A stretch of 36,299 bases of DNA from Planctomycetota bacterium (GCA_019186845.1 JABARW010000044.1:1-36299), one strand, 5' to 3'; positions 17,199 through 26,483 are shown, counted from the first letter of the stretch. Numbers and translations: made by a program. The notes: generated by a model not told the origin, from the letters alone.

Positions 17199-17639
17199 AT
17201 GGCCAAAAAGCTGATCAGCATCAACCTCGACCCGATTGTCGCCGCGCGCGTTGATACCAAGACGCCGCACTACTGGGACATCAAGCGCCGGCGCGTGATT
17301 CGCGGCGCGGTCGAAGACGACGGCGGCCGCCGGGTATTGATAGACACCATTCCCCTGCGCACGCTGCGCAAGCTGGTGACCGATTTCCGCAAGATCGTCG
17401 ACAGCAGCGATCACAAGTCCATCGACGAAGTGCTTAAGGGTGGGCTGGACAAACTGCCCAAGCTCTTCGAAAAGCGTCCCGACCTCGACAAGGCTTGGCG
17501 CAAGCAGGCAGGCGCCGAGTTGGCCAGGGCCGCCGTGGATTGGCTTGCCTTGCAGGGGATTGAGAAGTTCTCCCCCGCCGGAGACATGTCGCGCTACCTG
17601 GCGCGCGGCCGCAAGAAGTCCCGTGACGAAGAAGAGTAA
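17199..17639 (+). CDS. small UPF0158-like protein
   Basis: A 146-residue, charged, cytosolic protein. The N-terminal part (INLDPIVAARV followed by HYWDIKRRRVI) and the C-terminal part (LPKLFEKRPDLDKAWR and AAVDWLALQGIEKF) follow the order of conserved blocks I know from UPF0158 proteins: a short beta region that reads like a 'YLDxETGEVI' strand pair, and a helical end with a tryptophan and a WL-x-x-x-GI motif. The match is weak and from memory, so treat the family name as tentative. The start is ATG at 17199. A strong bidirectional hairpin follows the stop by 14 bases. No functional partner is evident nearby. Confidence 0.55.
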   Translation: MAKKLISINLDPIVAARVDTKTPHYWDIKRRRVIRGAVEDDGGRRVLIDTIPLRTLRKLVTDFRKIVDSSDHKSIDEVLKGGLDKLPKLFEKRPDLDKAWRKQAGAELARAAVDWLALQGIEKFSPAGDMSRYLARGRKKSRDEEE

Positions 17640-17653
17640 GCGTGCAAGCACTG

Positions 17654-17680
17654 AAAGACGCGGCCCAGGGCCGCGTCTTT
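17654..17680. terminator. strong bidirectional terminator between convergent genes
   Basis: Twelve-base arms at 17654-17665 and 17669-17680 pair perfectly around a CAG loop, with AAA at the left end and TTT at the right end, so it can work on either strand. It sits between the stops of the UPF0158-like gene (plus) and the next gene (minus). Confidence 0.85.
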
Positions 17681-17702
17681 GTGTTTCGGAGCACATCAAA
17701 GA

Positions 17703-18440
17703 CTACTTGCCTCGCTTGCGCTGCGCCGCCACAGGATCGCGGATCTCCGTGGTCTCCACCTCCGCCTCATGGAAACGAGGCAGCAGCTCGCGCGCGTAGT
17801 CCACCAATTCCTGCGGGGTGTCGTCGGAATGGCGCAGGCTTCCCTTGCGCGTCACCGTGAACTGGCAGCGTCCGCTGGGCAGTTTGAAGGAGAGGGTGGC
17901 CGCATCGAGCTGAAGGGCGAACTTCTCGCACAGCTTTTCGCCCTCACGAACATCCAGCATCTTGAAGGTGGCGCTGGCCAGCATGTTCTCCCGCGCCAGG
18001 TAGTCCTTGATGCGCAGGTTGCGGATTTCGTTCTTGTTGTAGGCCCGCTGGAGTTCGAACACGTAGTCTTTGATGTTCACGTTCAAGTCGGCGAACTCAA
18101 TGCCGACATCGGGCATGGCATCGAGCGCCTCGAACAGGGCATTCAGTTCCCCGCGGCGCTCCTCCACATGCACCAGACCGTGCTGGAGGTCCAGCCCAAA
18201 ACGGCATTCCGCCAGCGCCTCGCTCTTCTCTTCCACGGGCTTGAGCGTCTTACGGTCGATGGATTTGGTCTTACTCGTCTTGACGTAATAGAACTTGCCA
18301 TTGACACGGCTTGGGCTGCCTTCACCCATTACAAAGCCGCGCTCCATGCCGCTTTCGAAAGCCAGTTCCTCCATGGCGCGGCGCAGGGCCTTGAAGGAGT
18401 CCCCGCTGGAGACGAGTATCTTGAAGTGCAGTGCGCGCAT
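17703..18440 (-). CDS. conserved-looking protein of unknown function
   Basis: A 245-residue soluble protein I do not recognise. It has no signal peptide or membrane segment. The composition is mixed alpha/beta, with many charged residues and a basic C-terminus (AAQRKRGK). A putative ribosome binding site (GGGGAAGG) is eight to nine bases before the ATG at 18440, supporting the start and that it is a real gene. It lies 108 bases downstream of the large HEAT-repeat gene on the same strand, so the two could share a transcript. A bidirectional terminator is just past its stop. Nothing in the sequence allows a function to be proposed. Confidence 0.7.
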   Translation of the reverse strand: MRALHFKILVSSGDSFKALRRAMEELAFESGMERGFVMGEGSPSRVNGKFYYVKTSKTKSIDRKTLKPVEEKSEALAECRFGLDLQHGLVHVEERRGELNALFEALDAMPDVGIEFADLNVNIKDYVFELQRAYNKNEIRNLRIKDYLARENMLASATFKMLDVREGEKLCEKFALQLDAATLSFKLPSGRCQFTVTRKGSLRHSDDTPQELVDYARELLPRFHEAEVETTEIRDPVAAQRKRGK

Positions 18441-18548
18441 GCGAACCTTCCCCGGAAAGGCTCCTACATAGCGGCCGCCGCTGCGGTGAAAAGGGTGCAG
18501 GCTTCAAAGATTTGCTGACTGTGGACAAAGTGGAAAACGAACCGCGCT

Positions 18549-21161
18549 TCAGCGCCGCTCTCCCAGCGGCTTGAGGCGCCGCTTGATGTCGGAGCGCAGA
18601 CTTTCTGACACGTGCTTGAGCTGTGAAAGCGCCTCGAGCCTCTGACGTGAGGAAGCTGTGAGCAATCGCTCTTTCATAGCATCGAACAGCGCTTCAACGG
18701 CGGCGCGACGTGCATGATCTGCATCGCCAGGCTTCTCGCCCAACTCGGGACGGCAGGCAATCTGGAACATGCTCTCCAGAATCTGGCGACGCTCGACCAT
18801 TTCCGGCTCCTGCTCAGCCGACAGTCGCCGCACCAGCTCGTTCATGACGCCAGCCAGGATGCGGTTCAGCCGCGTGCTGCCCAGGCTCACCGTCGCCATC
18901 TCGCCCAGCACCTGCATGATGGGCAGCAGGTGGGAGCGGCGTGCCAGGAGCTCGGCAATGTCGTCGATTGAGCGCTCGCTCTCGCGGCCCGACAACGCAA
19001 CGCGACCCAGCAGGCGGCCGAGCGTCAGCACGCTGGCCGGAGCCCAGATCATCTTGTAGTCCGTCACATCTCGCCACAGCTGCGAGAGGTCGGCCAGGAC
19101 TTTCTGGTAGAGCCCCTTGGGCGTGCTGCTTGAGTCCAGCAGGCGGCTCAGCCCTTCCAGCACGCGCGGAATCATGTCGGTGTAGGCGGTGGTCTCCCGC
19201 CCGAACTCGAAGACCTCCTCACCCTGGGCGTTCTTCTTCAGACCGCCCCGTACAGTAGGTGGCGCACGCTTCACGAAGCTGAGCAGCAGATGACCGATTT
19301 CGATACGCTCCGGGCCGCCCAGGCTCGCCCCGGCCGCGAGATACCCCAAGGCGTCAATGACGTCATACACCGCGCTGCTCTTGCCCACGTGGGAACGCAG
19401 CAGCTTTCCGACGGCCGAGGCTGTTTCGCCTGAAACTCGCTCATGGGCCGCAATACGTGCCAAGGCCACGTAAAGGGGGCCGCGGGTGGGAAAGCTGCTC
19501 TCTTCAGCCTCGATCAGCTTGCGCAGCTCAATGACCAGCTTCTCCAGCTCGCGCGCGCTGATCTTGGCATCATGCTCGACCACATCAGGCAGCAAGTGGG
19601 CCGCCGTCAGTCGCGTGACGTCGTGGGCGCTCTCGGTCATGCCTTGCGTCAGCGGCCCAATAGCTGCCCGCCCGCAGCGGCGCAGAGCCGTCTGAAGCAG
19701 CTCAATCTGGCGCTCAAAGCGAAACGTGTGCAGGTCAGCGATAAAGTGCTCGGCGGCAGCGCGCTTGGCCTTTTCATCGACAAACTCGCGCTCGTAGAAG
19801 CCGCTTTCCAGCAACACGACGCGCACATTCACCGAAGCCGCAGGGTAAAGGTCGAGGCAGGCCCGCGCCATTTGCCGCCCTGCTTCAGGTGAAAGATCCG
19901 CGACACGCAGCATGGTGCCCATCAGGCCCACGATGCGCTCCTGGCCAGACTCCGAAGCCTGAGGCAATGACTCAACAAGGGTGCCAACGGCCCGCTCCCG
20001 CAACTGGCTCAGGGCGCCCAGGCAGGCCTGGTAGTTGCGGTCAAGGTCATTGCCGGTCTGCACCCCCGTCACCAGCCGCCGCACGATTCGAGGCTCAGCC
20101 GCGCCTTCCAGGTCATAGCGACAGATGGTGGCCAACGCGAAGAACTGCAGCGCCGGCACCGAAGACTCCTCGGCCGTGGCGATGAGCAGGCGCGAAACCA
20201 GGCCACGATCCAGACCGTACATCGCCCCGTAAACATCGCGCAGAGGTTCTTCGTACTGAGACTGCTGAACCTGCGCAAGGTCCACCATCTCCTTGTGCAG
20301 CGTGGCCAGAAACTCCCCGGCCCCTTCCAACCTGCCCAGATGCATGGCCAACAGTCCCAAAGAGGCCAGCACCACTTCCCTAGGTTCTGAGGGCCGGACA
20401 AATCCGGCCACGACTCCCAGCGCCAGACGATGTTGGGCGTTGTCCAGGCGCGGCAGGATCTGGCCCAGGTTCGCGATAGCTACCACGCGCTCGGCCTGGC
20501 TGGCGGCCGAAGCCTTGGCAATGTTCTCGGTCAGCGCCTGGTCCAGACCCAGAGCCCCCAGGGCGCGCGCAGCCTCTGCCCGAACCTCGGCTTCGCGATC
20601 GCGAAGGGCGGCCAGAAACAGCTGCAGCTTCTCCTGGGCACCCAGCCCAGCCAGCCAGAGTTTTCGGACAGCCTCCAGGCGGCGCCCCTGGTCCGCCGAA
20701 GTCAGGAGGTCCAGCTTCAACCGCGAGATTTCGTCAGGAGTCAAAAGCTTGGCAGCCTCCTGCCCCCCGATCAGCGAAGCAATCGCGGCGGCCGGAGCCA
20801 CGCTCAGGGCTTGGGAAGCGGCCGGTGCGGCAGGCGCCTCTTCGGCCTCTTCAGCGAGGCAGAGTACGCGCCGCTCACCCCTTGGTTGCAACGACAGCGG
20901 ATGCTCTTCGAAAAAGCCGCCGTCGGACTTGGGCAAGATATTCGCCAATTGAGCCGGTGTCAGATGTTCGGCCTGGTCGAGCGTTGCTTTGGACAACAGC
21001 CAGTCATTGAGGGCCTTGCCGTCTGCCGCGCAGGCCAGTTCAACCAGTGCCTCTGAAAGCAGCAGGCCCTTCCGGGCCAGGGCCGCCGTTCGCGTCGCCA
21101 GTCGCCGCGACGCTCCAAAACGCTCCACCAGCGAGTCGAAATCTCCCTCAATGATGCGCAC
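18549..21161 (-). CDS. large HEAT-repeat protein
   Basis: An 870-residue, almost entirely helical protein with HEAT/armadillo-like repeats, clearest near residues 190-240 (KLQLFLAALRDREAEVRAEA, ARALGALG), the N-terminal 170 residues being a less regular helical region with an Ala/Pro/Glu-rich linker near 125-150. No signal peptide, membrane segment or catalytic domain is evident. I chose the GTG at 21161 because AGGGA lies seven to eight bases before it; the frame runs on to 21308 but would then overlap the divergent waaF gene. Such long repeat proteins act as scaffolds. It is divergent from waaF by 15 bases, meaning the two promoters must overlap each other's coding sequence or leader. Confidence 0.75.
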   Translation of the reverse strand: MRIIEGDFDSLVERFGASRRLATRTAALARKGLLLSEALVELACAADGKALNDWLLSKATLDQAEHLTPAQLANILPKSDGGFFEEHPLSLQPRGERRVLCLAEEAEEAPAAPAASQALSVAPAAAIASLIGGQEAAKLLTPDEISRLKLDLLTSADQGRRLEAVRKLWLAGLGAQEKLQLFLAALRDREAEVRAEAARALGALGLDQALTENIAKASAASQAERVVAIANLGQILPRLDNAQHRLALGVVAGFVRPSEPREVVLASLGLLAMHLGRLEGAGEFLATLHKEMVDLAQVQQSQYEEPLRDVYGAMYGLDRGLVSRLLIATAEESSVPALQFFALATICRYDLEGAAEPRIVRRLVTGVQTGNDLDRNYQACLGALSQLRERAVGTLVESLPQASESGQERIVGLMGTMLRVADLSPEAGRQMARACLDLYPAASVNVRVVLLESGFYEREFVDEKAKRAAAEHFIADLHTFRFERQIELLQTALRRCGRAAIGPLTQGMTESAHDVTRLTAAHLLPDVVEHDAKISARELEKLVIELRKLIEAEESSFPTRGPLYVALARIAAHERVSGETASAVGKLLRSHVGKSSAVYDVIDALGYLAAGASLGGPERIEIGHLLLSFVKRAPPTVRGGLKKNAQGEEVFEFGRETTAYTDMIPRVLEGLSRLLDSSSTPKGLYQKVLADLSQLWRDVTDYKMIWAPASVLTLGRLLGRVALSGRESERSIDDIAELLARRSHLLPIMQVLGEMATVSLGSTRLNRILAGVMNELVRRLSAEQEPEMVERRQILESMFQIACRPELGEKPGDADHARRAAVEALFDAMKERLLTASSRQRLEALSQLKHVSESLRSDIKRRLKPLGERR

Positions 21162-21176
21162 GCGGCTTCCCTCGCT

Positions 21177-22244
21177 ATGATTCCGTCGATGGTAGACGAC
21201 CTGCTCCAGTGCCGCAACGTCGTGGTGCGCGCCCCCAATGCACTGGGCGATCTCATCATGGCCACTCCGGCCTTTTCCAGGCTTGCCGCGCACTACGGGA
21301 AAGAGCACCTGTCACTCATCTGCCTGCCCGCCGGCGCGGCTTTGCTGCAGGGAAACAGCTGGTTTCGTGAGCTGATTGCCTATGATCGCGCCAAAGCCCA
21401 CCGGGGATTTGGCGGCGGGCGCCGTTTTGTGAAGGAAATCCGCGCACGTTCCTTCGACCTCGGCATTATCCTGCCCAACAGCTTTGGTAGCGCCTGGCAG
21501 ATGATGCGCGCCGGCGTGAAGAAGCGCATCGGGTATTTCAAGGAGGGCCGCAGCTGGCTGCTGCATGCCGGTCGCCCGCGGGAGCATGACGCCCAGGGCC
21601 GCTTTGTCCCCAAGTACACGGGCCTCTATTTCATGGAGCTGCTTGACGTCGTCGGTCTGCCCAAGGCGCCGCTGGCGCCGTCGCTGCCCGTGACGGCCGA
21701 AGAGCGTTCAAGGGCCGCGGCGTTCCTCACCGAACAAAAGCTCACCCTCGGCCCTCTGGTAATCCTGGCCCCTGGGGCCGCCTTTGGTCCCAGCAAGCTC
21801 TGGCCCCCGGAGCGGTTTGCGCACGTAGCTGATGCCCTGGCCGGCCAGGGCGCCGCGCCGCTCATCAGTTATGGGCCAGGCGAGGAAGATACTGTCAAGG
21901 CCCTGCAGGTGGCCGCGCGAACCCCCCTGACCACCACCCGGGGGCTCAATCTGGGCGTACTCAAGGCTGTCTACGAGCGGGCAGCACTCGTGATATCGAA
22001 TGACACAGGCCCGCGCCACATGGCCGTGGCCCTTGGCCGGCCGGTGCTGACGCTCATGGGTCCCAACGACCCGCGTTACTCGGCTCTGCCGGAAGTCGAA
22101 CGAGGCGAGGTCATCCGCTTGGAAGTGGACTGCGCGCCCTACCGCCAGCCCTGCCAGCTCAAGGCATGCCCCATCGACCATCGCTGCATGCGAGGCATTG
22201 AGGTTACGCGGGTGCTGGAAGCCGCAAGGAAATGGCTCAGTTAG
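21177..22244 (+). CDS. waaF: ADP-heptose:LPS heptosyltransferase (glycosyltransferase family 9)
   Basis: Family 9 glycosyltransferases transfer heptose to the inner core of lipopolysaccharide at the cytosolic face of the inner membrane. The 355-residue protein has the N-terminal VRAPNALGDLIMATPA motif, FDLGIILPNSFGSA, the acceptor-region KRIGYFKEGR, PGAAFGPSKLWPPERFA, and the donor-binding SNDTGPRHMAVALGRP followed by LMGPNDP. The C-terminal CPIDHRCM cysteines are typical of WaaF. ATG 21177 is used; ATG 21192 is an equally possible start and no ribosome binding site decides it. The 3' end overlaps the convergent merR gene by eight bases. It implies an LPS-type outer membrane. Confidence 0.9.
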   Translation: MIPSMVDDLLQCRNVVVRAPNALGDLIMATPAFSRLAAHYGKEHLSLICLPAGAALLQGNSWFRELIAYDRAKAHRGFGGGRRFVKEIRARSFDLGIILPNSFGSAWQMMRAGVKKRIGYFKEGRSWLLHAGRPREHDAQGRFVPKYTGLYFMELLDVVGLPKAPLAPSLPVTAEERSRAAAFLTEQKLTLGPLVILAPGAAFGPSKLWPPERFAHVADALAGQGAAPLISYGPGEEDTVKALQVAARTPLTTTRGLNLGVLKAVYERAALVISNDTGPRHMAVALGRPVLTLMGPNDPRYSALPEVERGEVIRLEVDCAPYRQPCQLKACPIDHRCMRGIEVTRVLEAARKWLS

Positions 22245-22512
22245 CGGCGGGAGGCATCGGCTCGCTTTTGGCTTTGGCTTCATCTTCTGCCAGCAGCATC
22301 TGGCGCACTTCATCGAGCGTGTGGTGGCGTTTGAGCATTTCAATGCGCTTGATGCGATCGAACACTTCTTCGCCGTAGAGCCGGTGGCCGGAGTCCGTCC
22401 GCTCGGAGGGCTTGATCAGGCCCAGCATCGTGTAGTTGTGTATGGTCTGACGCGAGAGCTTGGTGTGGCGCATGATCTCGCCAACCTTGAACAGTTTTGG
22501 TGGTGCTCCCAT
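22237..22512 (-). CDS. small MerR-family transcriptional regulator
   Basis: A 91-residue protein with a MerR-type winged helix: FKVGEIMRHTKLSRQTIHNY is the helix-turn-helix, GLIKPSERTDSGHRLY is the wing and tyrosine-rich contact region, and FDRIKRIEMLKRHHTLDEV begins the dimerisation helix. It lacks an effector domain, so it resembles the short MerR group (for example MlrA/HspR-like or uncharacterised). It lies 59 bases downstream of the SurA-like gene on the same strand and overlaps waaF at the 3' end. The target promoter is unknown. Confidence 0.85.
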   Translation of the reverse strand: MGAPPKLFKVGEIMRHTKLSRQTIHNYTMLGLIKPSERTDSGHRLYGEEVFDRIKRIEMLKRHHTLDEVRQMLLAEDEAKAKSEPMPPAAN

Positions 22513-22571
22513 AGGCGCCCCGCGCGATTTCTGTCGCCTACTTAACTACCGTACCGCCAACACGCCAGAGG

Positions 22572-23699
22572 TTAGCGGGCAATCAACCGCTCCGGAATGA
22601 TCACGGCGCGCTTGAGCAGGGCCTGCTGAACGCGGCCAATATTCTCCTGCAGGCGCCGGTTGTAGACGGCCTCCCGGATTTCGGCCTGCACCTTCGGGTC
22701 GCTGAACTGCCGCGCGTCGCCCTCTTCTTTGCTGAACAGCTGAATGAACAGATATCCCTCAAAACTCGTGCCCTTTTCGTCCGTGTCGCGCAAGCTGGCG
22801 AACTCTGACACTCCTCCCGCCTTGGGGAGGCTCAACACGAGCTGATACACCGTGGGATCAAGGTCCTTGTCGGTTTCGGCCCGTTTACGCTCGCTGACCT
22901 CCAGCTTCAGACCCGGCAATCCCATTTGCTCCACCAGCAGCTTCAGGCCGCTGGAGGCACTTTCCAGGCTTTCCCCGCGCTTGGCCCGCGCCTGGCACTC
23001 CCCAAAGGCAGCACCCAGTTTTCTGCGATCACCCAGGCTGGTGTTCGCCAGAAAGCTCAACTTGAGCAAGCGGTAGTCCACCTTGCGCGCAACCTTGTAC
23101 TTCTCGCGGTCCGCGTCAAACGCGGCTCGGATGTCGCGGGGCGACACATTGAGCGGGAAGTAAACACTCAGGGGAAACTCCGTCGGCAGGGATCCCTGGC
23201 CGCCCGCCATCACGTACACCATCTGATTCTGGATCAGGTCGCGACGCCGGCGCTCACGATACTCAGACGGCGTCAGGCTGAACTTTTCCTGCAGGTAACT
23301 GGCCCAACGCACTTCGTCGCCATCGGCAATGCCCAGCAGGCGCCGTTCATTCTGGATCACCGTGCGCACATCGGAGTCCTTGATATTGCTCTCGAAGTTG
23401 ACTTTGCGCGCCTCGGACAACAGCAGCCGGTTCACGATGAAGGTGTCCAGCTGCCCATAGACGATTCCGCGCTCAATCTCCTTGTCAGTCACCGAGGGCG
23501 GAATGCGCCGTACTTCGCGCTGGGTGCGCACCTCAGCCGAGAGATCGTTGCGGCCCCCCAGGATGTCCTGGTAAGTGATGGGTTCGCCATCCACGATGGC
23601 CAGAATCTCGTTGTAGCCATCAGAGATGGCGCGTGGATTGGCCTGCACGCACAGGGGCAGGGCGCACAGCAGCATGAGGGCCAATGCCAGTCTCGTCAT
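22572..23699 (-). CDS. SurA-like periplasmic chaperone
   Basis: A 375-residue exported protein. The signal peptide is MTRLALALMLLCALPLCVQA and decides the start at ATG 23699. The mature N-terminus (ILAIVDGEPITYQDILGGR) matches the SurA N-terminal chaperone domain, which begins with the 'vdg..It..dl' block, followed by the long helical part ending around FSLTPSEYRERRRRDLIQ. A region near residues 190-330 has beta-rich segments but I see no clear parvulin active site, so the protein may be a chaperone without isomerase activity. The expected role is outer-membrane protein maturation in the periplasm. A weak gap of 232 bases separates it from the upstream carboxylase gene. Confidence 0.7.
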   Translation of the reverse strand: MTRLALALMLLCALPLCVQANPRAISDGYNEILAIVDGEPITYQDILGGRNDLSAEVRTQREVRRIPPSVTDKEIERGIVYGQLDTFIVNRLLLSEARKVNFESNIKDSDVRTVIQNERRLLGIADGDEVRWASYLQEKFSLTPSEYRERRRRDLIQNQMVYVMAGGQGSLPTEFPLSVYFPLNVSPRDIRAAFDADREKYKVARKVDYRLLKLSFLANTSLGDRRKLGAAFGECQARAKRGESLESASSGLKLLVEQMGLPGLKLEVSERKRAETDKDLDPTVYQLVLSLPKAGGVSEFASLRDTDEKGTSFEGYLFIQLFSKEEGDARQFSDPKVQAEIREAVYNRRLQENIGRVQQALLKRAVIIPERLIAR

Positions 23700-23931
23700 G
23701 TCCGGGTCTCTGTCGCGGCCGGGCAAGGTTGCAACCCGGCACCATGGGCGGCAAGCGGGAAATCCACGCCGGGCCTCGAAATTGTCGAGTTCTACCGGGC
23801 CAGACCGCAGAACCGGAGACGTGAATCAGCGATGGGCCAATGCCCTTCGACCACGAGCCGCTGCCCACATCTCTCACTCGAGAGAAAGAGCGACGCTGCG
23901 ATCACGCTCCACGGCAAGAAGGCGGCGGCAA
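23700..23931. other. intergenic region with no recognised feature
   Basis: This 232-base gap between the carboxylase gene and the SurA-like gene shows no convincing gene, terminator or repeat. It should contain the promoter for the SurA-like gene and merR if those are transcribed separately. Confidence 0.5.
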
Positions 23932-25635
23932 TCAAGTTTGCAGCACGCCGGTGCGATACTCACCTATCTCGTCCACGTTCTCGCTCATCTCGATGGCCTG
24001 GATCAGCCGCTGCCGCGTTTCCTGCGGCGTGATGATGGCGTCCAGCCAGAGCCTGGCCGCGCCATAGGCGGGCGCCATCGCATCGGTGTATCGCTTCTTG
24101 ATGTCGTCGAGGAGCCGCTTGGCGTCTTCGTCGCTCACTTCCTTGCCCTGTGTCTTCATTTTTGCCATCTGGAGCTGCGGCAGCACGCTCGAAGCGCTTT
24201 CACCGCCCATCACGGCGTATCTCGCCGTGGGCCAGGCCGCGATATAGCGCGGCCGGTAGGCACGACCGCACATTGCGTAGTGCCCCGCGCCAAAGCTGCC
24301 CCCGATGATGACGGTAAACTTCGGCACTACCGAATTGCTCATGGCGTTCACCATCATGGCACCCTTGCGGATGATGCCGCTATGCTCGGCTTCCGGGCCC
24401 ACGATAAAGCCGTTCACGTCATGGAAAAACACCAGGGGAATGCGCAACTGGTTGCAATCCATGATGAAGCGCGCCGCCTTCTCTGCTGCGTCGCCGTAGA
24501 TCACACCGCCGGTTTCCCATGGCTTGTCCTTGTGGCGGATGGTCTCCTTCTGGTTGGCCACAATGCCGACCGAGTAGCCGCCCAGGCGGGCATAGCCGCA
24601 CACCAGCGACTTGCCCCAGTCCGGCTTGTATTCGTTGAGCACCGAATCGTCGACCAGGCGCGCCAGAACATCACGCATCTCGTAGCCTGCATAGGCGTTC
24701 TTGGGAATGATCCCCAGGATTTCCTCGGGGTCGTACGCCGGCGCCTTGGCCTCCACACGGTCAAAGTGGCCGCGCTTGCGCGTCCCCATGCGGCTGACGA
24801 TGTCGCGGATCTTGGCAATGCACTCCTCATCGGTCTTGCACACGTAGTCCGCTGTGCCGCTCAACTCGGCATGGACGCGCGCCCCGCCGATTTCATCGTT
24901 CGTCCATTCGCGCGCCGTGGTTTTGGCAGCCTTGGCGAGCGCGGCAGCCGCCAGATACATGCCGCTGCCCTCCGTCATGAGCACATGGTCGCACAGCACA
25001 GGTAGATAGGCGCCCCCCGCGACGCAAAGTCCCATAACCGCGGCAATCTGCGGAATGCCCGAAGCCGTGATGCGCGCTGTGTAGTCAAAGACCTTGCCGA
25101 AATCGTCTTTGTCCGGGAAGACTTCGTCCTGCAGGGGCAAGAACACACCGGCGGAGTCGACGAGATAAACCAGCGGCAACCGGTTCTCCATGGCCACGCG
25201 CTGGGCGCGCAGCACTTTCTTGCCGGTCATGGGACAAAAAGCGCCCGCCTTGATCGTCGAATCGTTGGCGACGATCATGAAGTCGCGCCCATGAATCTTG
25301 CCCACACCGGTAATTACGTTGGCGGAGGGAATGCCCCACTCGTCGTACATGCCCAAGCCGCCATACAGCCCATATTCCAGGAAGGGCGATCCGGGGTCCA
25401 CCAGCTTCTGCACGCGCTGGCGCGGTGGCAGTAGTCCGGCCTCGATCTTCTTGTCGTAGGCCTTCTGCCCACCACCGAGCAGCAGCCGGGCTTCCGTGGC
25501 CCGGTGCTTCTCGACAAGCGCGGTGAAAGCGGCAACGTTATCGCCCCACTCGGGCGAAGTCTTGCGCGCCACGGTTACACGATTGGGAATCCGGTCTTGA
25601 GGAATATCGACCTTCTTGCTTTCGAGCTTTGGCAT
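23932..25635 (-). CDS. acyl-CoA carboxylase, carboxyltransferase (beta) subunit
   Basis: A 567-residue biotin-dependent carboxyltransferase of the propionyl-/methylcrotonyl-CoA carboxylase beta type. It has two crotonase-fold halves: the N-terminal half carries LVDSAGVFLPLQDEVFPD and GLCVAGGAYLP (acyl-CoA oxyanion region), the C-terminal half carries the PLVFFHDVNGFIVGPEAE and IIGGSFGAGHYAMCGRAY blocks. The AMCGRAY and WPTARYAVMGGE motifs are closest to methylcrotonyl-CoA carboxylase beta subunits, but propionyl-, geranyl- or related CoA substrates remain possible. The start is ATG 25635 (MPKLESKKV). The biotin carboxylase subunit is not adjacent. Confidence 0.9.
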   Translation of the reverse strand: MPKLESKKVDIPQDRIPNRVTVARKTSPEWGDNVAAFTALVEKHRATEARLLLGGGQKAYDKKIEAGLLPPRQRVQKLVDPGSPFLEYGLYGGLGMYDEWGIPSANVITGVGKIHGRDFMIVANDSTIKAGAFCPMTGKKVLRAQRVAMENRLPLVYLVDSAGVFLPLQDEVFPDKDDFGKVFDYTARITASGIPQIAAVMGLCVAGGAYLPVLCDHVLMTEGSGMYLAAAALAKAAKTTAREWTNDEIGGARVHAELSGTADYVCKTDEECIAKIRDIVSRMGTRKRGHFDRVEAKAPAYDPEEILGIIPKNAYAGYEMRDVLARLVDDSVLNEYKPDWGKSLVCGYARLGGYSVGIVANQKETIRHKDKPWETGGVIYGDAAEKAARFIMDCNQLRIPLVFFHDVNGFIVGPEAEHSGIIRKGAMMVNAMSNSVVPKFTVIIGGSFGAGHYAMCGRAYRPRYIAAWPTARYAVMGGESASSVLPQLQMAKMKTQGKEVSDEDAKRLLDDIKKRYTDAMAPAYGAARLWLDAIITPQETRQRLIQAIEMSENVDEIGEYRTGVLQT

Positions 25636-25709
25636 GTCGGCATGATGCAAACCGCCACGCGGACTTCCAGCCCGTGAAGCATTTGTCGGCCATCAAGTGC
25701 CAGCGACGG

Positions 25710-26483
25710 CTATCGGCTGCGATTCAACGAGGCCTTCAAATCGGACATCGCATGCTGACTGGTTTCAATCAAGCCATCCATCGGGCGGTCGAGATCCGCA
25801 ATAAGCACGATGACGATGGCAAACGCCAGCGCGGTGGCCGCCAGCACGGGCGAGCGCGCCGAAACGTGCAGGCCGCCGTAGTAGCCCATGGTGGCGAATG
25901 CCAGTGCCGACAAGACGTAAAGGGCGACCCAGATGGTGACAGGTATGTGGGAGCGCGCGAGCACACGCTCCTCGTGAACATCGATGACTTCGTTCAGCGA
26001 TTCAACGAAGAGCGAAGCGCTTTCAGAACCCCCATTCGCGCGTCCGAATTCCGCGGCGATTGTCCACAGCTTCTCGTGAATCTGTTGAGAATGGCGCTCC
26101 TCTCCCCGCGACTCACTCGCAGCCCACGCAAGCCTCACCTCGACGTACTCGCGTAGTAGCCGCTGCGCGGTTTCGCGCTGCGCCTCAGGTAGCAGGTCCG
26201 TGCGCAGGTAGCAGGTTCCGACGGCGTTGGCTTCCTTGGTGACGAGATCCTGCCTTGCTGAAAACCGCGTCGCCGCCAGCCCGAAGGTAAACGCGAGCAG
26301 GAACGCCAGCAGGCCCAGCATGGTGCCGGCCATGGCATTCACCGGCTCGGTTTTTTCCAGTTCGTTGCGCTTGCGCCGATAGGCGCCGTAGCGGTGCCCA
26401 AGTTCCGCAAAGCCCAACACCAAGGCCACCGTGAACACAAGCAGCACGAGCAAAGGCACAGACTCTATGAACGCAAGCGCCAT
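25710..26483 (-). CDS. DUF4239 (bestrophin-like) membrane protein
   Basis: A 257-residue membrane protein with four hydrophobic segments: an N-terminal pair (about residues 8-27 and 50-68), and a C-terminal pair (about 188-205 and 215-235). They flank a cytosolic or periplasmic helical region containing RFSARQDLVTKEANAVGTCYLRTDLLP, split here by position only, which is the recognised DUF4239 pattern: 'R...v..EA.aig..Y.R...lP'. The family is related to bestrophin-like domains and its function is not established. ATG 26483 is chosen over an upstream in-frame alternative because hydrophobicity begins there. It is upstream of the carboxylase on the same strand with a 74-base gap, and divergent from the beta-helix gene. 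Confidence 0.75.
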   Translation of the reverse strand: MALAFIESVPLLVLLVFTVALVLGFAELGHRYGAYRRKRNELEKTEPVNAMAGTMLGLLAFLLAFTFGLAATRFSARQDLVTKEANAVGTCYLRTDLLPEAQRETAQRLLREYVEVRLAWAASESRGEERHSQQIHEKLWTIAAEFGRANGGSESASLFVESLNEVIDVHEERVLARSHIPVTIWVALYVLSALAFATMGYYGGLHVSARSPVLAATALAFAIVIVLIADLDRPMDGLIETSQHAMSDLKASLNRSR

